Assembly: GCA_038207265.1 (NCBI GenBank)
Contig: JBBQZZ010000004.1
Span: 186,001-250,000 of the forward strand
Direction: 5' to 3'
DNA: 64,000 nucleotides
Source: JACMLD01 sp038207265
GTDB lineage: Bacteria; Bacteroidota; Bacteroidia; Chitinophagales; Chitinophagaceae
Below, one piece after another: positions 1-7,651 of the stretch (its first letter is position 1; the number at the start of each line of letters is the position of its first letter). The position numbers and the translations under genes were made by a program. A model generated the notes under the pieces. That model made no database searches. It was not told the origin of the DNA and was given only the letters and a program-made list of their open reading frames with translations.

Positions 1-1183
1 CAAATAAGACACCCATGATATAATGTTGCGGTAAAAAATTTACCGGGAATGTATCAATCCGGAAAAATGTTCCTTCCGGAAAAGGGGTAATGGATAACAG
101 GTAACTGAATAAAAATCCTACCAGCAAACCCAGCAAACCACCCAACACACCAATGATCAGCGATTGAAATAGAAATATAGCGGTAATGTCTTTGCCGTCA
201 AACCCAGTAGCTTTCAGTATCGCAATGTCTTTCATCTTGTTAATGATGTTCATGTTCATGATATTGTAAATACCAAATCCTGCCACCAATAGCAGGGTAA
301 ACGAAACAACGCCGGTCATTACATCCCGTATTTTCTCACCGGCTAGTATAGACGCATTTGCTTCTTCCCAATTTTCCATGTATACATCAGGCAACTGCTT
401 TTTTAATACCGTGGTATATGCTTTTGCCATCTGTATGTCCTTCAACTTTATATTGAGATCTGTTACATAGGATGGATCACGTTGCAGTATTTTTTGCACG
501 GTAGAAAGTGTAGCGTAACTTTTGCTGTCATCCAGCGTATTGATGCCAAAAGAAAATATGCCTACTACTTTTAGAATGAGATTGTATCCTTCGGGAGTTG
601 TAACACTTACCCTATCTCCCATTTTCACACTTACTTTATTGGCCAATCCATGTCCCATTACGATAACATCGTTTCCTTTTAATAAATCTTCGAGTCTTCC
701 TTCTTCCATTTTCCTGTCCAGGTTAAAAAGCAATTGTTGCTTTTTAACATCAATACCAGAAATACTGCCGGGTATCTGAACCGAAGCATTATTAAAAAAC
801 ACCTGCGATGTAAGCATGGGTGCCACGCCCAGTACCTGTGGTTGCTTCTCCAGTTCATTGGAGATGAACTGTGCATTTTTAATTTTTGGCAAATCATTTT
901 TCGGCCTTTGGTGACTGACTACAAACCATGCATTTGAATTGCCATTACCACCTGCCCTTCCAATAATAGTTGTTGGTTTTACTTCTACCGGATTATATAT
1001 TCTTATATGTGGTGTATTGTCCATGGCCATGTCTTCCAGGAACTGGTTAACGCCAGTCATAAAACTGATCATCACCAGGAACATAGAAATGCCAAACATG
1101 ACTCCCAGCATGGCAATGAGGCTCTGCTTTTTCTTGGTCACGAGATGTGTAAAAGCTATATTCAGGGCAAGTCTCCAGTTCAT
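1..1183 (-). CDS. FtsX/MacB-type ABC transporter permease (3' end cut by window edge)
   Basis: Inner-membrane permease of a MacB- or LolCE-like ABC exporter, with about 394 residues visible. The N-terminus begins MNWRLALNIAF and is followed by a first membrane segment near residues 22-45, then a large periplasmic domain (about 50-280). The C-terminal FtsX region has two more membrane segments around the motif ILKATGFDGKDI. Only the last membrane segment seems to lie beyond base 1. The start is fixed by a 4-base ATGA overlap with the stop of the upstream adaptor gene, so translation is probably coupled. The ATPase partner is not in the window and is probably the next gene to the left. The family is clear; the exported substrate is unknown. 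Confidence 0.85.
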   Translation of the reverse strand, partial: MNWRLALNIAFTHLVTKKKQSLIAMLGVMFGISMFLVMISFMTGVNQFLEDMAMDNTPHIRIYNPVEVKPTTIIGRAGGNGNSNAWFVVSHQRPKNDLPKIKNAQFISNELEKQPQVLGVAPMLTSQVFFNNASVQIPGSISGIDVKKQQLLFNLDRKMEEGRLEDLLKGNDVIVMGHGLANKVSVKMGDRVSVTTPEGYNLILKVVGIFSFGINTLDDSKSYATLSTVQKILQRDPSYVTDLNIKLKDIQMAKAYTTVLKKQLPDVYMENWEEANASILAGEKIRDVMTGVVSFTLLLVAGFGIYNIMNMNIINKMKDIAILKATGFDGKDITAIFLFQSLIIGVLGGLLGLLVGFLFSYLLSITPFPEGTFFRIDTFPVNFLPQHYIMGVLF

Positions 1184-2286
1184 TGTTTTACAATTAAAAT
1201 AGAAGAATCGGTTACGCCATCCAATACTTGTACATAATCATTGTCTGAAATACCTTTTTTGATTTTTTGTTTTGCAATGCCATTACCTTTTTTTACCCAT
1301 ACACTATCTCCGGGCAGCAATGCTTTTTTAGGAATGACCATTACTTTTGCTTTTTCTTTAAGCACAATGTTTGCTTCAACATTTAATCCATATAATTTCA
1401 ACGGCATTTCGTCTTCAAAAAAGGCGTCTACCCGGAAAGATTGTTCAACTTTATTCAACAGGGGATATATTTTAGCTACCCTGGCATGAAATATTTTTTC
1501 GGGATAAGCATCCATGGTAACTAATACTTCCTGTCCCTGTTTCACTTTGCCCAGATCGTCTTCATCTATCAGCAATTTTGCAATCATCTTCCCGCTTCCA
1601 ATCAAAGCGATGGGCTGATTAACTCCTACCAGGTCTCCTGCTTGTTTATATACATCATACACAACTCCATCCGCATAACTTCTCAATATTCCATTTGCTT
1701 TGGAAGTCTTTGCTACCTGCAACTGGTTATTGGCCTGTTGTAGTTGCAGGGCCGCGGCCAGGCGCTGTTGTTGCAATTGCTCTTCCAAGCCCTGAACATC
1801 ATGCTGTGTAGTCTCAAATTGTAATTTATATTTTTCATAATTGCTGGAGGAGATAGCATTCTGATCAAAAAGATTTTTATAGCGCGTGTATTGCAACTGA
1901 TCATTTTGCAAACGGATTTTTGCCGAAGCTACCCGGTTTTCAAGGTCTTTAATAATGGGCGCATTGGATGCAGCCACCGGTATGGTTCTGCTCAGCAGTT
2001 CCGTTGCCGTACTCACCTGGGTTTGCTGGTTTTCGTTGCTAAGTGCAAACAACAACTGGCCTTTTTTCACGGTATCTCCTTCTTTAACCAACGCCTGTTT
2101 TAGAAATCCATCTGTGGAGGAAACAACTTTATATTCATTCTCGGGTACCAAAGTACCCGAGGCATATACCGCTTCTGTCAGCTGTTTCAACGTTGGCTGT
2201 ACCTCTAGTGTTTTCTGTTTGCATGCTGCCATCATTATCGGCAATAACACAATTAAATAAATAATTTGTCGGAGCATATTTGTCAT
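1180..2286 (-). CDS. Lipoprotein periplasmic adaptor (HlyD/MFP family) of an ABC or RND exporter
   Basis: Membrane-fusion protein of 368 residues that would bridge the inner-membrane permease and the TolC-like channel. The N-terminus is a lipoprotein signal ending in MAAC, with Cys22 as the likely lipidated residue. A biotinyl-lipoyl-like half (KEGDTVKKGQLLFAL) is followed by a Gln-rich coiled coil at about residues 105-190, a second lipoyl half (YADGVVYDVYKQAGDLVGV), and beta-barrel and membrane-proximal domains. It overlaps the TolC-like gene upstream and the permease downstream by 4 bases each (ATGA), which makes a tight three-gene operon. The adaptor call is secure; the pairing with an ABC permease rests on gene order. 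Confidence 0.88.
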   Translation of the reverse strand: MTNMLRQIIYLIVLLPIMMAACKQKTLEVQPTLKQLTEAVYASGTLVPENEYKVVSSTDGFLKQALVKEGDTVKKGQLLFALSNENQQTQVSTATELLSRTIPVAASNAPIIKDLENRVASAKIRLQNDQLQYTRYKNLFDQNAISSSNYEKYKLQFETTQHDVQGLEEQLQQQRLAAALQLQQANNQLQVAKTSKANGILRSYADGVVYDVYKQAGDLVGVNQPIALIGSGKMIAKLLIDEDDLGKVKQGQEVLVTMDAYPEKIFHARVAKIYPLLNKVEQSFRVDAFFEDEMPLKLYGLNVEANIVLKEKAKVMVIPKKALLPGDSVWVKKGNGIAKQKIKKGISDNDYVQVLDGVTDSSILIVKQ

Positions 2287-3578
2287 TTTATATTCAGTAA
2301 AAGCTGGTAAATAATTCCATCGTTCAGGTTTTGCAGGTAATCTAGTTTCGCCTTATTGTATTCCTGGAAAATATTATTGAATTCATCAAATTCCATAACT
2401 CCTTCTTTCACATTCAGGCGGGCGATGCGCAGGTTGTCTTCCGCCAGGACCAGTTTTTGTTGCAATAATAATTGTTTCTTTTGTGCGGCATGATAACCAT
2501 TCCACCATTCTGTCTGCTGCCTTGTTAAATCATTAGATGTTTGTTGCTGCATTGCTTTTGCCAACTTCAATTGCAGTTCAGTTTTCTGTCGACTAACTTT
2601 GTAATAATTTCCCTGGAACAAAGGAAAGTCGAGTCGTAATCCAACGTTACTATAATCAAAATTCAAATGTTGGTTGCTGGAAGGTTTCATTTGCCACTGG
2701 TAAGTATATTTTGCGTTCAGTGCAATTTTCGGCAAGGCCGCCTTTTGTATTTCATTTAATTGTTGTTCTGCCACTGCTATTTTCAAAGCTGCTTCTTTCC
2801 AGGCCGGCCGGTTGCTAATGGCGGTTCCTGGAGGTTCAGGTAACCACTGTTTTGCTTGTAAAGAATCAGCTATTACTATTTCAACAGAATCCGGAATATT
2901 CAGCAACTGGTGCAATACTGTCAAAGCCTGTGAATAATTTTTTTCATATTCAACCCCAATGGTCTCCATGTCCAGTTGCAGGTTCTTGCTTCTGTTATAG
3001 TCTGACGGGTTTAAGACGCCATTATTTTTTCTTTGTTCAAGTATAATCAGAAGTTGATCGGTGACTGCCTGGTTGCTTTGATTCAGTGTCACCAGTTCTT
3101 TTGTAAAAAGAGCCTGGTAATACCATTGTGTCAACTGTATATGAACTGATTCAATATTCACACTTGTATTTAAGGCAGTTTGTTGTGATTGCAACTTATA
3201 TCTTTTTAACTGCTCCCATTTTTCGAAATTAATTACCGGCACACTCAATTCTACGCCGCTGCTAAAACTATATGGTAAACCAAATTGAACTTTGGTATAT
3301 TTATTTGCACGGCCCCCAAAAATAGCTTCCGGAATAATTTGTGAAGTAATGATTGGATAATAATCAGCCGTACCAAATACATTCAACCTGGGTAATAAAC
3401 CACTTTTGTTAATCGCTTCATCTTTTTTGCTGATACCCTGCTGCAACAATGATTGCTGTATTACCAGGCTGTTTTTATCGGCATACCTGATTATATCGTC
3501 AAGGCTGGAAAAATGTTCCTGACCCAGAGCTGTCCGGGTTAAAAATGCAAGGATCATTATAAAAGCAACTTGCCTCAT
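2283..3578 (-). CDS. TolC-family outer-membrane efflux protein
   Basis: Outer-membrane channel of the tripartite exporter, 431 residues. A signal peptide covers about residues 1-19 (cleavage after TALG). The rest is the duplicated, heptad-rich outer-membrane efflux protein fold, with long Gln/Leu-rich helices around residues 120-220 and 330-425. Length matches the family. It is the first gene of the operon; its stop overlaps the adaptor start by 4 bases. The promoter should lie in the 273-base gap at 3579-3851, shared with the divergent GT39 remnant, but I cannot place it. The substrate is unknown. Confidence 0.87.
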   Translation of the reverse strand: MRQVAFIMILAFLTRTALGQEHFSSLDDIIRYADKNSLVIQQSLLQQGISKKDEAINKSGLLPRLNVFGTADYYPIITSQIIPEAIFGGRANKYTKVQFGLPYSFSSGVELSVPVINFEKWEQLKRYKLQSQQTALNTSVNIESVHIQLTQWYYQALFTKELVTLNQSNQAVTDQLLIILEQRKNNGVLNPSDYNRSKNLQLDMETIGVEYEKNYSQALTVLHQLLNIPDSVEIVIADSLQAKQWLPEPPGTAISNRPAWKEAALKIAVAEQQLNEIQKAALPKIALNAKYTYQWQMKPSSNQHLNFDYSNVGLRLDFPLFQGNYYKVSRQKTELQLKLAKAMQQQTSNDLTRQQTEWWNGYHAAQKKQLLLQQKLVLAEDNLRIARLNVKEGVMEFDEFNNIFQEYNKAKLDYLQNLNDGIIYQLLLNIK

Positions 3579-3851
3579 ATAAATTGTTTAATGTAGCAAA
3601 GAAAAATAAAGAAGAATACTTCGACAACAATTAGTCAGCGAAGCGGAAGAAATAAACAGTGAACCGGAGCTATAACTGTCTCATGGCGGCTACCATCTTC
3701 CTCTCTCAACGTAGAATTAATTCAACAAGGATACCAGGTATTGAGCTCTTCAGACCCTACGTTTATTTAACCATGGCTTAATAGCCTGCCAACCATCCCG
3801 GCATGTTTTGTGATTTTGATTGTTTAGCGGTAAACATAAACCGGGAAATAA

Positions 3852-4460
3852 ATGTGGAATGGAACAGGTATGATTCAGCCAGGTAAAAAACAGCTGTTGG
3901 TGATTGCATCAGTGGCCATTATCTTATTATTAAGGGTGTCCTTTTTTGGCGGCATGGGAATGATGCCCCAGGATGCATATTATTTTTTTTATAGTCAGCA
4001 CCCTGCACTTTCTTATTTCGATCATCCGCCCGCCATTGCATGGATATTACGGGTCTTTACATCAATACCGGGTGAAAATGCATTTGCAATTAAGTTTGCC
4101 GATACCAGCATCACATTACTAACCATTGCCAGTTTTTATTATTTCAGTAAATGTTTTTTAAGCCGATCCCGGGTACATTCTGCTGTTTTGTTATTGTTTT
4201 CTACACTGATGATTAGTATTTTGTCATTGGTATCTACACCAGATATTCCTTTGCTTCTATTTTGGACGCTTTCATTGACGAATTTGTACCATGCTGTTTT
4301 CCGGCATAAAAAAATATATTGGCTGGGGTCAGTTATTCTGATGGGACTTGCATTTGACAGCAAATACAACGCGGTTTTCTTGCCGGCCGGAAAAAATTTA
4401 ATATTTATTTCTGTACTAATTATAACTTCAGGAATATACTCACCGATGCCAGCACAGTAG
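3852..4460 (+). pseudogene. Truncated GT39/ArnT-like membrane glycosyltransferase (N-terminal remnant)
   Basis: The 202 residues match the N-terminal third of dolichyl-phosphate-mannose-type (GT39/PMT) transferases, usually about 500 residues. An N-terminal membrane segment is followed by the family loop PQDAYYFFYSQHP and the SYFDHPPA motif, several further membrane helices, and LAFDSKYNAVFLPAG. After that Gly the similarity stops and a short hydrophobic tail runs to a stop at 4460. No remaining GT39 sequence is recognisable in 4461-4688. This looks like a deletion or insertion scar rather than a functional short enzyme. The start could also be Met7 at 3870. Confidence 0.6.
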
Positions 4461-4688
4461 GAGGAATGAGTCAATAATATTTTTAATTTGATTGTCCATT
4501 TTCTTTTTAATAACGGGACTGAAAGCATTCTGCTGGCATCAAGTTAACACAACAATTGCACGTCTCCTGTGCTAAAGAAGAAGTTCTTCACAATACTTTA
4601 TACAACGATAAAATAAAAACATACTATTCAACAACAATATGTGCCAATAATTGTAACATTGGGTCCGGGTTGTTTAAACAAAATATCA

Positions 4689-5720
4689 ATGAGCCATAAA
4701 ATTTTTGGGAAACTTCCTTCGGGCGAACGACTTCATCGCATGCAGCAATCTCAACATTATAAAGATGGTGCGTTCAACAATCTTTCACCCACTCCTGTAA
4801 TGGCGGAAGACAGTTCCTTTTGGAAAACCCTAAAATCTTATCTGAAAAAACCCAAAGACACAACACCCGCAACAAAAATTCCGTCCATAAAAACAAATTT
4901 GCACTCGCTGCCCGATGGCAACCCTGTGCTTATATGGTTTGGTCATTCTTCTTATCTACTTCGCATCAGCGGACTTAATATATTAGTGGATCCTGTATTT
5001 AGTGGGAATGCAGCACCAGTTTCGTTTATGGTCAAAGCTTACCCGGGTTCAAATATTTTTGATGCAGCTGATATGCCGGAAATAGATATTCTCCTTCAAA
5101 CACACGATCACTATGATCACCTGGACTACCAGACCATTCTGGCAATTAAACCTAAAGTGAAAAAAATAATAACAGCTTTGGGTGTAGGTTCGCATTTTGA
5201 ATACTGGGGATTTGATAACAAAATTATTACAGAACTCGACTGGTGGCAAGAACACACCATTGTACCGGGGGTTCAACTAACGGCAGCGCCTGCACGACAT
5301 TTTTCGGGGAGAGGTTTGCAGCGTGGTAAAACATGGTGGGCATCTTTCATTTTAAGCACGCAGCATCATACTCTTTATCTTGGTGGAGATTCAGGTTACG
5401 ACAGTCATTTCAAAGCAATTGGAAATAAATACGGTCCGTTTGATCTTGTAATTCTTGAATCGGGTCAATACAATTTGCATTGGCCGCATATTCACATGAT
5501 GCCGGAAGAAACGGTAAAAGCAGCTATAGAATTGAATGCAAAATTGCTCCTGCCCGTGCATTGGGGAAAATTTACTTTATCGCTGCATCCCTGGAATGAA
5601 CCTATCATACGAGTGATAAAAAAGGCATCTGAATTGAGAATGCCCGTCGCAACGCCTATGATTGGAGAACCATTGGTATTAGGTATGCAATTCCCGGTTA
5701 CTCATTGGTGGGAGTTTTGA
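4689..5720 (+). CDS. MBL-fold metallo-hydrolase (UlaG/NAPE-PLD-like)
   Basis: Zinc-dependent hydrolase of the metallo-beta-lactamase superfamily, 343 residues from the chosen ATG. The metal motif HDHYDH is at residues 139-144; further ligand candidates lie in APARHFSG, the GGDSGYD segment and LLPVHWG near the C-terminus. The opening GKLPSGERLHRM and NLSPTPVM are typical of the Bacteroidota members of this group. An in-frame ATG at 4641 would add 16 residues, but the family similarity begins just after the ATG at 4689, so I prefer that. Homologues often have an N-terminal membrane anchor, which is absent here, so it may be cytoplasmic. The substrate is unknown. It converges with the next gene, stops 10 bases apart. 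Confidence 0.8.
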   Translation: MSHKIFGKLPSGERLHRMQQSQHYKDGAFNNLSPTPVMAEDSSFWKTLKSYLKKPKDTTPATKIPSIKTNLHSLPDGNPVLIWFGHSSYLLRISGLNILVDPVFSGNAAPVSFMVKAYPGSNIFDAADMPEIDILLQTHDHYDHLDYQTILAIKPKVKKIITALGVGSHFEYWGFDNKIITELDWWQEHTIVPGVQLTAAPARHFSGRGLQRGKTWWASFILSTQHHTLYLGGDSGYDSHFKAIGNKYGPFDLVILESGQYNLHWPHIHMMPEETVKAAIELNAKLLLPVHWGKFTLSLHPWNEPIIRVIKKASELRMPVATPMIGEPLVLGMQFPVTHWWEF

Positions 5721-5730
5721 TTTTATATGG

Positions 5731-7284
5731 CTAATAATGCCGCTTACGGCTTTGCAGGTATTTTTCGCCAATAATAGCACTCATCGGTTTTTCGTATACC
5801 TTACTTTCTACCCATGAAATGATATCAAGGTAGGCGAACGCTCTTGTCTCATATCGACTTTTCTCAAACCTTTTTATTTTTTGCAGAAAATTCTCCAGTT
5901 CCGGTTTTAGTTTGTGTCTCGACAAATGAAAAGACGTGCGAAGGAATTTGAACATTTCTTCTTCCAACACCGTCAGGTTTTCTTTTTTCGCCATGAAGCG
6001 GTAAACTGATTTGGTCAGATATTCCATCAGTTCAAAATTGCCCATTTCAAAATGCGCCATCAAATGCAAAAGTCTTGAGTAAGATTGCAGATCGTCTCGC
6101 ATACCTACCTGTTCATTGATAATCCGCTGCAGGTAATCGATACAGGTTGCATAGTCGCCACTACCAAAATACAAAGAAGCAATTTTATAGTTCAACACCA
6201 TGATACGGTGATTGTCTATAAACAAATCATACTCTTTTAATTTTCCTTCTATTTCCGGCACCAGTAACAGTCCCTGCTTAAATGTACCCAGCATGGAATG
6301 CTGATTGATTTTGGCGCTTGTAATATAAATGAACGCTTGTATCCGGAAGTTATCGTGTTGTTTCACCCGATCAGTTTCCGCAAATGCTTCAAATTGTTTG
6401 AGTGCAATTTCGAATTTCTGATAATTGCGCAAATCGAAATGCGCATTCAATAAAGTATGAAGTCCTTTGATATAATGTCCAGTTTCTACACGTTTCATCA
6501 AAGGCTGTTCATCAAACAGATCAACCCATTTCTGTGAGTAACGGTAATACATCAGGAAATCCTGCCGGATAAATGCATACCATGAATAACTCTGATAAAG
6601 ATAAAGTCGTTCATAAAATCCGGTTTGTTCAATTGCACCTGCAGGTAAATTATCATGCAAAAATTGTTTCACAGCAATTTCATCCTTCACATTGCGTGCA
6701 TGTCCGTTTTTAATAAACCAGCTATACAATTGCAATGCGAGATTCGACAATTTTGCCACCATATCGATGCGAGCCGTAACTTCCATTGCTTCAATAGACA
6801 ATTGTTCAGCCCGGCTTTGCATACTGCGTGTGATGTGGAGTGTTTCTATTCTTTTCTCCAATGCAATTACCTGTGTAAGAAAATTAAATTTTTGATTGGC
6901 CTTTGCAGTCTCTTTTGCCTTATCAAGTATTTTGAGACTTTGGGAAAATAAACCTTTCTTATAAAGAATATGGGCGTAATCGAATTGCTCGTTTAATTGC
7001 AGATCAATACTTTCAGCACTTTTTAGCAGGCGAAGACTGGCCAGCAGTTGTTTGTACAAGTGAACTTTTATATTTGAAAGCTGGGGCTTTTTAATGGAAG
7101 GAAGCTTTTTCAGCAGTGTGGGCTCATCATATTCTTTCAACTTGTCAAGTGCATCAAATAATTCAATTATTTTCAGATCCTCGTTGCCTGAGCTTCTCTT
7201 TATATAGAGCTTGAAATTTCTTTTTTCTGCTTTCTCAAGTGAATGTACCAACTGAAATAAACTGTCTGAAAAACGGTTGGCCAT
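5731..7284 (-). CDS. Conserved hypothetical protein, alpha-helical (TPR-like) repeats
   Basis: I do not recognise a named family for this 517-residue protein, although long helical proteins of this style are common in Bacteroidota. It has no signal peptide or membrane segment. The sequence is almost entirely amphipathic helix pairs with Tyr, Leu and Ala at spacings that suggest a TPR or alpha-solenoid fold, for example KGLFSQSLKILDKAKETA and GSGDYATCIDYLQRII. The N-terminus (residues 1-100) is Lys-rich. It is monocistronic, convergent with the MBL gene, and the next gene on the strand is 367 bases away. Likely a cytoplasmic scaffold or interaction protein; no reaction can be assigned. Confidence 0.75.
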   Translation of the reverse strand: MANRFSDSLFQLVHSLEKAEKRNFKLYIKRSSGNEDLKIIELFDALDKLKEYDEPTLLKKLPSIKKPQLSNIKVHLYKQLLASLRLLKSAESIDLQLNEQFDYAHILYKKGLFSQSLKILDKAKETAKANQKFNFLTQVIALEKRIETLHITRSMQSRAEQLSIEAMEVTARIDMVAKLSNLALQLYSWFIKNGHARNVKDEIAVKQFLHDNLPAGAIEQTGFYERLYLYQSYSWYAFIRQDFLMYYRYSQKWVDLFDEQPLMKRVETGHYIKGLHTLLNAHFDLRNYQKFEIALKQFEAFAETDRVKQHDNFRIQAFIYITSAKINQHSMLGTFKQGLLLVPEIEGKLKEYDLFIDNHRIMVLNYKIASLYFGSGDYATCIDYLQRIINEQVGMRDDLQSYSRLLHLMAHFEMGNFELMEYLTKSVYRFMAKKENLTVLEEEMFKFLRTSFHLSRHKLKPELENFLQKIKRFEKSRYETRAFAYLDIISWVESKVYEKPMSAIIGEKYLQSRKRHY

Positions 7285-7383
7285 AATTATTTAATTTCCA
7301 CAGAACCCCCAAGGGGAAAGACTTTTAGTGATTAACACATGCTTTCAGCATAATAAAAACAAACATAATTTAATAAATTTCAC

Positions 7384-7578
7384 ATCCAAACACATCCTAT
7401 CTTCACAAAAGGAAGAAAAGGATGTGTAAGGAATGTGACAGGCAAACAATGAATCGTTAAAGGTCGAATAAAACAAAAAAAGAATACTGACTAATCAGTA
7501 TAAGCATATTTCGAAGAATTTCATATGGCAAGCAATCGTTAGAGGTCAGTCCGTTTCTACGGAAGGACCCTTTTTTTT
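7384..7578 (+). ncRNA. Candidate small RNA (unnamed) ending at an orphan terminator
   Basis: A plus-strand terminator lies in a gap where no plus-strand gene ends, since the nearest plus-strand stop is at 5720 and two minus-strand genes flank it. Two further strong hairpins lie upstream on the same strand. Together they suggest a short structured transcript of about 150-200 nt. The 5' end is not determined, no promoter is convincing, and I do not recognise the family (not tmRNA, RNase P or a known riboswitch). Confidence 0.25.
7544..7578 (+). terminator. Intrinsic terminator, orphan
   Basis: Stem GGTC + TCCGT pairs with ACGGA + GACC around loop TTCT, with an AG/AG internal loop, followed by C and eight T (7571-7578). 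The T tract is on the plus strand only; read on the minus strand there is no U tract after the stem. It therefore cannot serve the neighbouring minus-strand genes. Confidence 0.55.
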
Positions 7579-7651
7579 AAGAGCAAGGCAAATTTAGAAA
7601 TAAATTGCAATAATTAACATTTATTTTTTCAGCTATTTAGCATCCTTCTTT

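Larger units (their letters stand above)
7285..7651. other. 367-base intergenic region with stacked hairpins, no ORF
   Basis: There is no plausible coding sequence here. It separates the end of the gliding-CTD gene from the start of the helical-repeat gene, both on the minus strand. It holds three dyads: 9-base arms ACACATCCT/AGGATGTGT at 7390-7427, 7-base arms ATACTGA/TCAGTAT at 7484-7501, and a terminator-like hairpin at 7544-7569 followed by eight T on the plus strand. The motif AATCGTTA(A/G)AGGTC occurs twice (about 7451 and 7533). Confidence 0.7.
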
